From Planctomycetota bacterium (GTDB lineage: Bacteria > Planctomycetota > Planctomycetia > Pirellulales > UBA1268): a stretch of 39,994 nucleotides of DNA. The number at the start of each line of letters is the position of its first letter. Position 1 is the stretch's first letter. The translations under genes and the position numbers were made by a program. Below the pieces are notes generated by a model. That model worked only from the letters and a program-made list of their open reading frames with translations. It was not told where the DNA came from and did not search any database. The DNA lies in assembly GCA_003669605.1 (NCBI GenBank), contig QWOP01000006.1, positions 1-39,994 of the forward strand, read 5' to 3'. Positions 16,440 to 25,629 of the stretch are shown here, in pieces.

Positions 16440-19400
16440 TCAGGATTGGAAGGCGGCGGTCAGCAGTTCGTTCTGCTCAAGATCGTGGCTCTTCTTCGAG
16501 CCCGTGGCGGGACTGGCGGCACTCTGCCGGCAGACGCCCGAGAATGGGAAACGGTCGAGAAGCTTCTCGCCGAGATGGATGCGGAAGAAGCGCCAGGCAC
16601 CCATGTTCTCTGGCTCCTCCTGGACCCAGACTGCCGGCGTGCCCACGGCATAGGCAGCGAGCGCCGACTCGAGTTCGACACGGGGCAATGGGTAATACTG
16701 CTCGACACGGACGATGGCCACGTCGTGCCGCCCCAAGTCTTGGCGACGCTTCTCGAGTTCGTAGGCGATCTTTCCGGCACAGAGGAGAATCCGCCGGATT
16801 TCCCGGGGGGGGACCGCGGACCGGTCGGCGAGCACACGGCGGTAGGTGCCTGTCGTCAGTTCGTCGATCGTCGAGACGCAGCCGGGATGCCGCAACAGGC
16901 TTTTGGGGGTCATGACCACCAGCGGTTTCCGCCACGATCGCAGCACCTGGCGGCGGAGAAGGTGGAACATCTGTGCCGGCGTCGTCGGCGACACCACCTG
17001 GATGTTGTCTTTGGCGGCTTGGAGGAGAAACCGCTCCAGACGGGCACTGGAGTGCTCCGGTCCCTGCCCCTCGAATCCGTGCGGCAGGAGCATCACCAAC
17101 CCCGAGAGCCGATTCCACTTATCTTCGGCGCTGACGATGAACTGGTCGATGACCACCTGCGCACAATTGACGAAGTCGCCGAACTGCGCTTCCCACATCA
17201 CCAGGCCGTCCGGGCAATCGAGACTGTAGCCATACTCGAATCCGAGCACTCCCGCCTCGGAGAGCGGGCTGTTGTAGATTTCCACCCGAGCCTGATCGGA
17301 GGCGAGGTGCTCGAGCGAACACCAGGTCTCGTCGGTGACCACATCGTGAACCACCGCGTGACGGTGGCTGAAGGTGCCTCGCTGGCAATCCTGCCCCGAG
17401 AGCCGTACCCGCAACCCTTGCGTTGCCAGGGTGGCCATCGCGAGGGCCTCGGCCGCTGACCAGTCGAGCGGTTGGGCGCCCGCTGCCATCTGCAGCCTTC
17501 CTTCGAGAAACTTTTGGATCTTCGGATGGGGCTGGAATCCGTCGGGAAGCAGCGTCAACTGACGGAGAGTGTGTTCGAGCACATCGCGACGAACGCCGGT
17601 GTCGACATCCGCTGCATCGCGTTCCCGACCGCCGACGTAGGCCGACCAGACGCCGGTCAACTCGTTGGCGTGGACATAATCCTCACTCTTGGCGACGGAA
17701 AGTTCGGCATCGAGCTTCGCCCGGTGTTCCTCGGCGATCTGCATCGCTTCCTCCCGGGCCACGTCGCCCAATTTGAGGAGCCGTTCCAGATAACTCTGGT
17801 GGACGCTGGGCCGCTTCTCGATCTCCCGGTAGAGCGCCGGTTGCGTGAACGCCGGTTCGTCAGCCTCGTTGTGGCCACGACGCCGGAAACAGTACATGTC
17901 GATGACCACGTCCCGCTGAAACTCCCGGCGGAAATCCATTGCCAGACTGACCACCTGGGCCATCGCCTCGGGATCCTCACCGTTGACGTGGAAGATGGGG
18001 ATTTGCAACATCTTTGCCACGTCGGTGGCGTAGGTGCATGAGCGGGCCTCGCGGGGCCCGGTCGTGAAGCCGATCTGGTTGTTGACCACCACATGCAGCG
18101 CCCCGCCGATGCGGTAAGCATCGAGCTCGCTCAGATTGAGGGTTTCCTGGATCACCCCCTCACCGGCGAAGGCAGCATCGCCGTGGATCAGGATCACCAT
18201 TCCGTTCTGGCGGGCGAGGTCGTTCGATCTGTCTTGCCTGGCGCGGACACGCCCGATGGCCACCGGATTGACGAACTCCAGGTGGCTGGGATTGAAGCAC
18301 AACGTCAGGTGGACATTACGGCCGTTGGCGGCCCGGTGGTCGGTGGAATGACCGAGGTGGTACTTGACATCGCCACGGCCGACGTGGAGTTCGGGGTCGA
18401 GATCGGCAAACTCGCGAAAGATCCGCTGCGGACTCTTCCCCATCACATTGGCTAGGACGTTTAAGCGGCCGCGGTGCGCCATCGCCAGCACCACATCACC
18501 GATCTCGTGGACGGCTGCCCGCTCAATCGCCAATTCCAGCAACGGAACGAGTGTCTCGGCCCCCTCCAGGGAGAAACTCTTGGCTCCCAGGAACCGCTTT
18601 TGGATAAACTCCTCAAACACCGTGGCAGTCGTCATCTGCTTGTAGATTCGCAACTGCTGACGGCGGTCGAGTTGGATGCGGTTTTCGCACCCCTCCATCC
18701 GGACCTGCAGCCACTGCCGCACACGGAGGTCGTCCATGTGCATGAATTGCACGCCGATCGCCCTGCAGTAGGTGATCCGCAACCGCTGGATGATCGATCG
18801 CAGCGGCATCGACTGCGGGCCCTCGATCGTGTCGGTCGAGAACACCCGGTCCATGTCCTCCTCGGTGAGGTGATAGAACCGGGGATCGAGTTCCGGAAGC
18901 CCGGGCCGGGGCCGCCCCAGAGGGTCGATCTCCGCCATCAAGTGGCCACGCACCCGGTAGGCCCGCACCAATTGGTCAACCCGGTCCTGAAGGAACGCCA
19001 CCCGTTCCTCGCTGGCGGTGCCGGTGGCATGGGCGGGGAGAGGGAGCGGCATCACCTCACCGGCCGGAGCGTCTGGCAGGCGGACGTTTCCATTGGAGAT
19101 CGCGAGCGCCTGCGCGGTGGCGATGCCATCGGGAGTCACAAGCTTGGCGCCATTGCCGTTGTACTGCGTCCCATCGCTGTAGGGCGTGTCGGCTACCACC
19201 TGGCTGGCAGTCGCAGTGCTCTCGCTGGCTGTCGGGCCGTGGCCGTTTGCTCCCAGCGACTCAAAATACGCCCGCCAGTCCGGCCCGACGCTCAGCGGAT
19301 CGGCCTGGTACTGGTCAAACAATTCCTCGAGGAACCCGAGGCTGGCGGTACCGGCGGAATCGATGCGGTCGAGAGGGCTCACGGGCACGATCCATTGCTC

Positions 19401-19451
19401 ACTGGGGGGTCCATCGATGCCGGCGGCACGTGCCCCGGCCGTTGGTGACAA
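16440..19451 (-). CDS. sucA: 2-oxoglutarate dehydrogenase E1
   Basis: 1003 aa thiamine-diphosphate enzyme that decarboxylates 2-oxoglutarate and succinylates the E2 lipoyl group. The N-terminal E2-binding segment is [20 protein letters not shown] (40-59). The catalytic part begins near residue 150 with [20 protein letters not shown]; the ThDP motif is GDAAFAGEG (424-432) to NNQ (457-459), with SHLEFVNP before it and the C-terminal transketolase domain after it. Residues about 68-143 form a low-complexity linker between the E2-binding segment and the catalytic part. The start is TTG 19451, 12 nt after aceF; GTG codons at 19388 and 19382 are alternatives. It lies between aceF and sucB on one strand. 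Confidence 0.96.
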   Translation of the reverse strand: MSPTAGARAAGIDGPPSEQWIVPVSPLDRIDSAGTASLGFLEELFDQYQADPLSVGPDWRAYFESLGANGHGPTASESTATASQVVADTPYSDGTQYNGNGAKLVTPDGIATAQALAISNGNVRLPDAPAGEVMPLPLPAHATGTASEERVAFLQDRVDQLVRAYRVRGHLMAEIDPLGRPRPGLPELDPRFYHLTEEDMDRVFSTDTIEGPQSMPLRSIIQRLRITYCRAIGVQFMHMDDLRVRQWLQVRMEGCENRIQLDRRQQLRIYKQMTTATVFEEFIQKRFLGAKSFSLEGAETLVPLLELAIERAAVHEIGDVVLAMAHRGRLNVLANVMGKSPQRIFREFADLDPELHVGRGDVKYHLGHSTDHRAANGRNVHLTLCFNPSHLEFVNPVAIGRVRARQDRSNDLARQNGMVILIHGDAAFAGEGVIQETLNLSELDAYRIGGALHVVVNNQIGFTTGPREARSCTYATDVAKMLQIPIFHVNGEDPEAMAQVVSLAMDFRREFQRDVVIDMYCFRRRGHNEADEPAFTQPALYREIEKRPSVHQSYLERLLKLGDVAREEAMQIAEEHRAKLDAELSVAKSEDYVHANELTGVWSAYVGGRERDAADVDTGVRRDVLEHTLRQLTLLPDGFQPHPKIQKFLEGRLQMAAGAQPLDWSAAEALAMATLATQGLRVRLSGQDCQRGTFSHRHAVVHDVVTDETWCSLEHLASDQARVEIYNSPLSEAGVLGFEYGYSLDCPDGLVMWEAQFGDFVNCAQVVIDQFIVSAEDKWNRLSGLVMLLPHGFEGQGPEHSSARLERFLLQAAKDNIQVVSPTTPAQMFHLLRRQVLRSWRKPLVVMTPKSLLRHPGCVSTIDELTTGTYRRVLADRSAVPPREIRRILLCAGKIAYELEKRRQDLGRHDVAIVRVEQYYPLPRVELESALAAYAVGTPAVWVQEEPENMGAWRFFRIHLGEKLLDRFPFSGVCRQSAASPATGSKKSHDLEQNELLTAAFQS

Positions 19452-19463
19452 ACGCAGGAATCG

Positions 19464-20789
19464 CTAGCGTGCCAAAAGCAGGCGGCCAGGACTCTCGAGG
19501 AAACCGATCACGTCCTTGAGGAACCGGGCAGCCAGCGCCCCATCGACGATGCGGTGGTCATAGGAGAGCGACAGCGGCATCATGAGCCTCGGTTCGATCC
19601 GGTCCTCGTGAACGACGGGCATCTTCCGCGACCTTCCCACAAGCAGGATCGCCACCTCGGGCCAGTTGATGATCGGCGTTGAGTAGGTGCCGCCGATCGC
19701 CCCAAGGTTGCTGATCGTGAACGTACCACCCCGCAGGTCCTCAATCCCGTACTGGGCATGCTTGGCCTTCTCCGCAGTCTCGGCAATCGCCTCTGCGATC
19801 TGCGGGATCGAGAGTTGATCGCAGGCGCGGAGCACCGGCACGACCAACCCTCGGGGAGTATCGACCGCCAAGCCGATGTTGACATAGTCCTTGTAGAGGA
19901 TCTCCCCCTTCTCAACATCGATGCTCGCATTGATCGCTGGATGCTGCCGCAACGACAGGCTCACCGCCTTGATCACGAACGAGAGGGCGGTCAGTTTGAC
20001 GTTCGCTTTGGCGTGGTCGCCGGCGCTGGCTTTCCGCAGCCGCTCCAATTCCGTGACGTCCGCATCGTCGAAGTTGGTGAGGTGCGGGATGGTGGAGACG
20101 CTGCGCACCATGTTGGCGGCAATCGTTCGCCTCATCCGCGACATCTGCTCGCGGTGGACCGGCCCCCAGTCGTCACGCTCGCTGTCCACCGTCGCACCAC
20201 TGCGGCCCGCAGCCCCCTGGGCACTCCCCTGACGGACCGCCGCCACCACATCCTCACGAAGAATCCGGCCGCCGGGACCGCTGCCTCGCACCTTTGCCAG
20301 ATCGACGCCGAGCTCCCGGGCCAGCCGGCGGACGGCGGGGCCTGCCGGCTCGATCGCCCCGCCACTGGCCGACTCCGTCGCCAACGGATTCTCGATGGTC
20401 GCGGCAACTGTCGGCGCCGCGACTGGCAGTGGCAAAGCGGCCTTAGCGGCTGGCGCCGCAGCAGTCGCGGGGGCTGCCTGCACCGCCGGCGCGGCGGCGG
20501 GCTTGGGGGGGGCTTTCTCGGCAGGCTTGGCGGCCGGCGGAGAGGCTGACCCTGCGGCCTCAAGCATGACGAGAGTCTGCCCGACCTTGACCGTGTCCCC
20601 TTTCTTCACCAGCACGCTCGTCACCCGGCCCCCTGGTGGGCAGGGGACCTCGATCACCGCCTTGTCGGTCTCGACCTCCAAGAGGGCCTGGCCCGGTCGC
20701 ACCACATCACCGGCGGACACGAACACGCTGACGACATCGCCCGAGGCGATGTTCTCGCCCAGATCGGGCAGTTTGAATTCGGTGGCCAT
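19464..20789 (-). CDS. aceF: pyruvate dehydrogenase E2, dihydrolipoyl acetyltransferase
   Basis: 441 aa. A single N-terminal lipoyl domain has K43 in EVETDKAVIEVP. A long Ala/Pro linker covers about residues 80-150. The subunit-binding domain is VRRLARELGVDLAKVRGSGP followed by GGRILREDV. The catalytic core ends SYDHRIVDGALAARFLKD with H412. It transfers acetyl groups from E1 to CoA. The gene is 147 nt downstream of aceE and 12 nt upstream of sucA, so the two complexes are probably cotranscribed. A single lipoyl domain is fewer than the three of E. coli AceF. Confidence 0.95.
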   Translation of the reverse strand: MATEFKLPDLGENIASGDVVSVFVSAGDVVRPGQALLEVETDKAVIEVPCPPGGRVTSVLVKKGDTVKVGQTLVMLEAAGSASPPAAKPAEKAPPKPAAAPAVQAAPATAAAPAAKAALPLPVAAPTVAATIENPLATESASGGAIEPAGPAVRRLARELGVDLAKVRGSGPGGRILREDVVAAVRQGSAQGAAGRSGATVDSERDDWGPVHREQMSRMRRTIAANMVRSVSTIPHLTNFDDADVTELERLRKASAGDHAKANVKLTALSFVIKAVSLSLRQHPAINASIDVEKGEILYKDYVNIGLAVDTPRGLVVPVLRACDQLSIPQIAEAIAETAEKAKHAQYGIEDLRGGTFTISNLGAIGGTYSTPIINWPEVAILLVGRSRKMPVVHEDRIEPRLMMPLSLSYDHRIVDGALAARFLKDVIGFLESPGRLLLAR

Positions 20790-20936
20790 GGGTGGGTATC
20801 GAGGGGATGAGCGGGAGGATTTGGGAAACGAAAGCGAGCAAACAAGAGCCGAGTCAGGACGTGTGCAGAAATAGGCCCCGGAGGGCGCCCCCCCCCGGGC
20901 ACCGCGCTTGCGGGACCGGAGGAGAGGTGGTTTTTC

Positions 20937-23768
20937 TCAGGCCAGGGCCGCGTCGATTTTATCGGGATCAACTCCCAGACGCTCGATGGCCTCGGCGACC
21001 ACCTCGGCCCCAATCGCGCCGGCGGCAGCCAGCCTCGAGAGGGCCCCGATGGCGATGCATTCGGCATCGACTTCGAAATGGCGGCGGAGCCGGCCTCGGG
21101 ATTCACTGCGGCCGAAGCCGTCGGTGCCCATCACAAAAAGCCCGCCTGGAATCCAGGGGTCGAGTTGCTCAGGTACCGCCCGCACATGGTCACTGGCCGC
21201 CACAAACACCCCCTCGGCCGATCCGATGGTCTGTTCAAGGTAGCTCCGCCGCGGCGCCATAGTCGGGTGGAGCATGTTCCAGCGGCGGCATTCCTGGGCC
21301 TCGCGGCGCAGTTCCTTCCAACTGGTGACACTCCACACGCTGCTGGCGACCCCCCAGTGCTCGGCAAGCAGATCGCCCGCCCGGATCACTTCGCGGAGGA
21401 TCGAGCCCGATCCGAGGAGTTGCACCGGCGGCAACGTAGTCCCCTTCCCCTTGGCTTTGCCGACGGGCTTTCCCTTGGCCGGAATCTCGCGGAGTCGGTA
21501 TGCCCCCTTGAGGATCCCCTCCTCGCAGCCGGCCGGCATGGAGGGCATCTCGTAGTTCTCGTTATAGACAGTGATGTAGTAGATCCAGTCCTCCCCCTTG
21601 GAGTACATCCGCTCCATGCCGTCGAGCATGATGACGGTCGTCTCGTAGACGAAGGCCGGGTCATAGGCCCGGACGCTGGGGTAGGCGAGGGCAAACAGAT
21701 GGCTGTGGCCATCTTGATGCTGCAAGCCTTCTCCATTGAGCGTCGTCCTGCCTGCCGTGCCGCCGATGAGGAATCCCCGGGCCCGGCAATCGCACGCTGC
21801 CCAGATTTCGTCACCGATTCGCTGGAATCCAAACATCGAATAGTAGATGAAGATCGGGATCATCGGCACGCCATGGCTGGCATACGCTGTGCCCGCGGCG
21901 ATGAAACTCGAAATGCTGCCCGCCTCGGTAATCCCCTCCTCGAGGATCTGGCCGTCCTTCGCCTCGCGGTAGTAGAGAAGCTGGTCGGAATCGACCGGCT
22001 CGTAAAGCTGCCCGGTGTGGGCGTAGATCCCGCACTGCTTGAAGAGCGGATCCATGCCGAAGGTCCGGGACTCATCGGGAACGATCGGAACGATGTACTT
22101 GCCCACCGACTTGTCTTTGAGAAGCGACGCCATGAGCGTCACCGCCCCGGTGGTCGTCGACACCTCCCGCCCAGCGCTCTTCTCGATGAACCCCATGTAT
22201 TCCGCCAACTTCGGGGTCTGCAACCGCGGAGAGTCGAGCGGACGGCTCGGCACCGGGCCACCGAGAGCCTCGCGGCGTTCCTTGAGGTAGCGGATCTCCT
22301 CGGAGTCCTCCGCCGGACGGTAGAACGGCGCCTTCGAGACCTCGTCGTCGGAGATGGGGATGCCGAACCGGGTTCGGAAGGCCCGCAACTCGTCTTCGTT
22401 GAGCTTCTTTTGCTGATGGGTGACGTTGCGCCCCTCGCCGACCTCACCGAGGCCGTAGCCCTTGATCGTCTTGGCGATCACGACCGTGGGCTTCCCCTTG
22501 CACGCCACGGCGGCAGCGTAGGCCGCATAGACTTTCTCCGGATCGTGGCCGCCGCGGCGGAGTTTCTTCAACTTCTCGTCGGAGAGATGGGCCACCATCT
22601 CGGCCAATTCCGGATCGGTGCCGAAGAAGTGGTCGCGGATGTACCCGCCGGGCATAACGACGTACTTCTGGTACTGGCCGTCAACCACCTCGTTCATCCG
22701 CTTGACGAGCATCCCCTTCTCGTCCTTGGCCAGAAGCGGATCCCACTCCTCCCCCCAGATCACCTTGATGACGTTCCACCCCGCCCCGCGGAACACTCCC
22801 TCGAGTTCCTGGATGATCTTGCCATTGCCGCGCACGGGGCCGTCGAGACGCTGCAGATTGCAGTTGATCACGAAGGTGAGATTGTCGAGTTTCTCGCGTG
22901 CCGCCAGCGAAATGGCCCCCAGCGTCTCGGGCTCATCGCACTCGCCGTCGCCGATAAAGCTCCACACCCGCTGCTGACTGGTGTCCTTGATGCCGCGGTC
23001 TTGGAGATATTTGTTGAACCGCGCCTGGTAGATGGCCATCAGCGGCCCCAGACCCATCGAGACGGTTGGAAATTCCCAGAACCCAGGCATCAGCCAAGGG
23101 TGGGGATAACTGGACAACCCCCCTCCGGCGGCTAATTCACGGCGGAAGTTCTCCAACTGTTTTTCGCTGATCCGTCCCTCGAGGAATGCTCGGGAGTAGA
23201 CGCCCGGGGAGGCATGGCCCTGAAAGTAGACCTGATCCCCGGTGTTGTTGCCGTTACGGCCGCGGATGAAATGGTTCATCGCCACTTCCACCAGCGTCGC
23301 CGATGAGGCGAACGTGGAGATGTGCCCGCCGACGCTCTTGTCCTCGCGGTTGGCGCGGACCACCATCGCCATGGCATTCCAGCGGATGATGCTTTTGATC
23401 CGCCGCTCGATTTCGCGGTTTCCTGGGAAAAGGGGCTGCTTATCGGCGGGGATGGTGTTGATGTACGGCGTGGTGACCTCGAACGGGATCGGCACCCCGA
23501 GGCGGTAGGCCTCCTGTTCAATAACCCGCAGCAGGTAACTGGCCCGATCGGCCCCCCGACTGTTGACGACATACCGGAGGGAATCGAGCCATTCCCGGGT
23601 CTCGCCGGGGTCGGAATCGACGGCCGATGTGCCATCGATGGCGACCGGTTGCCCGGCGGAAGCACCGGTTAATTGTCCGATCGCCATGTGGGCGTGGCCC
23701 CCCCTGGAAAGCGGCGTTGCATGCGTATCAACATCACTTCCGGACTCGTCGACGTCGGGGCTCGCCAT
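20937..23768 (-). CDS. aceE: pyruvate dehydrogenase E1, homodimeric (AceE) type
   Basis: 943 aa from ATG 23768, with GGAG 6 nt upstream (23775-23778); the open frame continues into the neighbouring lpd gene but that part is non-coding. After a variable Asp/Ser/Gly-rich leader of about 55 residues the conserved AceE start ETREWLDSLRYVVNSRGADR appears. ThDP-binding motif GDGECDEPE (273-281) to INCNLQ (301-306); GHASPGVYSRAFLEGRISE is another AceE hallmark. The C-terminal transketolase domain is present. It decarboxylates pyruvate and acetylates the E2 lipoyl group. It follows lpd by 199 nt and precedes aceF. Confidence 0.96.
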   Translation of the reverse strand: MASPDVDESGSDVDTHATPLSRGGHAHMAIGQLTGASAGQPVAIDGTSAVDSDPGETREWLDSLRYVVNSRGADRASYLLRVIEQEAYRLGVPIPFEVTTPYINTIPADKQPLFPGNREIERRIKSIIRWNAMAMVVRANREDKSVGGHISTFASSATLVEVAMNHFIRGRNGNNTGDQVYFQGHASPGVYSRAFLEGRISEKQLENFRRELAAGGGLSSYPHPWLMPGFWEFPTVSMGLGPLMAIYQARFNKYLQDRGIKDTSQQRVWSFIGDGECDEPETLGAISLAAREKLDNLTFVINCNLQRLDGPVRGNGKIIQELEGVFRGAGWNVIKVIWGEEWDPLLAKDEKGMLVKRMNEVVDGQYQKYVVMPGGYIRDHFFGTDPELAEMVAHLSDEKLKKLRRGGHDPEKVYAAYAAAVACKGKPTVVIAKTIKGYGLGEVGEGRNVTHQQKKLNEDELRAFRTRFGIPISDDEVSKAPFYRPAEDSEEIRYLKERREALGGPVPSRPLDSPRLQTPKLAEYMGFIEKSAGREVSTTTGAVTLMASLLKDKSVGKYIVPIVPDESRTFGMDPLFKQCGIYAHTGQLYEPVDSDQLLYYREAKDGQILEEGITEAGSISSFIAAGTAYASHGVPMIPIFIYYSMFGFQRIGDEIWAACDCRARGFLIGGTAGRTTLNGEGLQHQDGHSHLFALAYPSVRAYDPAFVYETTVIMLDGMERMYSKGEDWIYYITVYNENYEMPSMPAGCEEGILKGAYRLREIPAKGKPVGKAKGKGTTLPPVQLLGSGSILREVIRAGDLLAEHWGVASSVWSVTSWKELRREAQECRRWNMLHPTMAPRRSYLEQTIGSAEGVFVAASDHVRAVPEQLDPWIPGGLFVMGTDGFGRSESRGRLRRHFEVDAECIAIGALSRLAAAGAIGAEVVAEAIERLGVDPDKIDAALA

Positions 23769-23967
23769 GGGCATCTCCGGGTGGGCTGGGAGAACTTTTC
23801 CCATTATTCCGCCCGCGCCGGCGCCCGTAAAGGCCGAATCAAACCGAGCGGGCGAGACGAAATTCTTGTTCTGGCTGGGCTTTCGAACGAGACAGGAACG
23901 GATCCGGCCCATTCGCCCCCCACTGGGGACGGGAGTCGCCCCCGCAGGGCGAGTCACCAGCTGGAGA

Positions 23968-25407
23968 TCAGTGCCTGCCTTCGGCGGCATCGATCCGCGG
24001 GCGGTAGATCTCCGTTGCCAAGCCGAAGTAGTTCTCGGCGGAGAACGCCACCGTCTCCCCGAGTGTCGGGTGGGGGTGGATGGTCTCTGACATGTCTCGT
24101 GCGGAGCAGCCCATCTCGATCGCCAGCGCCCCCTCGGCCACCAGTTCCCCGGCCCCCGGGCCGACCATCCCCACCCCAAGGACGGTGTCTGTCTCGGGAT
24201 CAATGAGCAATTTTGTCAATCCCTCGGTCCGGCCCAGCGCCTGGGCGCGTCCGCTGGCCGCCCACGGATAGCGACTGATCTCCACCAATCTCCCGCTGGC
24301 CACGGCCTCCTGCTCGGTGAGCCCCGCCCAGGCGATCTCCGGGTCGGTAAAGACAACCGCCGGAATGGCCCGCGGGGCGAACAATGCCGGGTCGCCGTGC
24401 AACACTTCCACGGCCACCTTGCCCTGGTGACTGGCCCGGTGCGCGAGCATCGGTTCCCCACACACGTCTCCGATGGCGAGGATCTTGGGATCGCTCGTCC
24501 GCTGCTGGCTATCCACCTCGACAAACCCCTTGCCATTCACGGTCACGGTGGTGTTCTCAAGACCGAGACCATCGGAATTCGGCCGTCTTCCCACGGCCAC
24601 CAACACCCTGGAGAACTCCTGCTCGAAGGGTCCTTCGGGGCCCTCGAACCGCACCCGGATCCCCTTCTTCGTCTCCTCGAGCCCAGCCACCTTCGTCTTC
24701 ATGTGGATCTTCTCAAACAGTTTTTCAAGTCGCGACTGCAGCGGTTTGACGAGGTCGCGATCTGCCCCGGGGAGAAGCATGTCGGTGAGTTCAACGACCG
24801 AGACCTTCGATCCCAACTCGGCGTACACCGTCCCCATCTCCAGTCCGATATACCCCCCGCCAATCACCAACAGCGTCTCGGGGATGTCCTGCAGTTCCAG
24901 AGCCGTCGTCGAATCCATCACCCGTGGCGTGGGGAGGGCAAAGGCGGGGATGCGGGCCGGACGCGAGCCGCTGGCGAGGATGCAGTGATCAAATGTCACG
25001 GTCTGGCTGGCAACTCCCACCTCCGTCCCGGCGACCTCGAGCGTGCCGGAGGCGGTGAACCGGGCCTCGCCCCGAATGATCGTTACGTTGCGTCGCTTGG
25101 CGAGTTGGGCGAGCCCTGCGGTGAGGGTCGCGATCACCTTTTCCTTGCGGGCCCGCAAGGCGTCGAGTTTGATCTTCGGCTTGGGGAAATCGATTCCCCA
25201 GGCCTCCATTTCCCGCGCCTCGGCCAGCACGCGGCCCACGTGGAGGAGGGCCTTGGAGGGGATGCAGCCCCGCAGAAGACAGGTGCCGCCGAGCCGCTCC
25301 TCCCGATCGATGATCGCTACCTGCATCCCCAGGTCAGCCGCCAGAAAAGCCGCGGCGTAGCCCCCTGGCCCGCCTCCCAGCACAACCAGCGGCACATGCG
25401 TCGTCAT
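23968..25407 (-). CDS. lpdA: dihydrolipoyl dehydrogenase (E3), pyruvate-dehydrogenase-linked copy
   Basis: 479 aa from ATG 25407, with GGAG 7 nt upstream; a start 6 codons earlier is possible but poorer. FAD motif VVLGGGPGGYAAAF, redox disulfide GGTCLLRGCIPSKALL (C43, C48), NAD motif VIGGGYIGLEMGTVY, and C-terminal dyad HPTLGE (H446, E451). It is clearly a different sequence from the lpd at 13578-15002, not a recent duplicate. As the first gene of the block, just before aceE, it is probably the E3 of pyruvate dehydrogenase and the first gene of the transcript. The 222 nt upstream carry an inverted repeat and separate it from the divergent HTTM gene. Confidence 0.95.
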   Translation of the reverse strand: MTTHVPLVVLGGGPGGYAAAFLAADLGMQVAIIDREERLGGTCLLRGCIPSKALLHVGRVLAEAREMEAWGIDFPKPKIKLDALRARKEKVIATLTAGLAQLAKRRNVTIIRGEARFTASGTLEVAGTEVGVASQTVTFDHCILASGSRPARIPAFALPTPRVMDSTTALELQDIPETLLVIGGGYIGLEMGTVYAELGSKVSVVELTDMLLPGADRDLVKPLQSRLEKLFEKIHMKTKVAGLEETKKGIRVRFEGPEGPFEQEFSRVLVAVGRRPNSDGLGLENTTVTVNGKGFVEVDSQQRTSDPKILAIGDVCGEPMLAHRASHQGKVAVEVLHGDPALFAPRAIPAVVFTDPEIAWAGLTEQEAVASGRLVEISRYPWAASGRAQALGRTEGLTKLLIDPETDTVLGVGMVGPGAGELVAEGALAIEMGCSARDMSETIHPHPTLGETVAFSAENYFGLATEIYRPRIDAAEGRH

Positions 25408-25441
25408 CGATCGTCTCCAGAGCATTCAGCGGTTCGTTCAG

Positions 25442-25465
25442 CGTCGCTCCCAGCCGAGAGCGACG
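25442..25465. promoter_or_regulatory. 8-bp inverted repeat upstream of the PDH/OGDH block
   Basis: CGTCGCTC (25442-25449) and GAGCGACG (25458-25465) are perfect complements separated by 8 nt, 35 nt upstream of the lpd start. It could be a repressor operator or an mRNA leader hairpin for the PDH-OGDH transcript. It was not matched to a known regulator site. Confidence 0.35.
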
Positions 25466-25629
25466 TTGTTGTAGTTGTGTGTGCCCGATCCTTCAAGAAA
25501 CAAGGGTTCGCCAGAAGGCCCGCAAGAAAACTGAGTCCCGCCAGAAACCAGGGCTCGACGGGGACTGCGGCTGTGAAGGAAAATCGGCAGGGGCTTTCCA
25601 CCCCCTCCCGGCACCCGCACTGGCCCCCC

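Noticed and set aside
16203..17459. 418-codon plus-strand frame
   Set aside because: Antisense to the sucB start and the sucA 3' half; no signature motifs.
21078..23135. 685-codon plus-strand open frame
   Set aside because: It is exactly antisense to aceE, whose ThDP motifs and full-length family match are clear; long antisense frames are expected from GC-rich codon bias.
23769..24203. 145-codon upstream extension of aceE
   Set aside because: Overlaps the 3' end of lpd in another frame, low-complexity Arg/Ser/Pro composition, and ATG 23768 has a good GGAG.
24397..25629. Upstream 411 codons of the HTTM frame
   Set aside because: Antisense to lpd and without membrane or domain features; the HTTM domain begins only after 25630.
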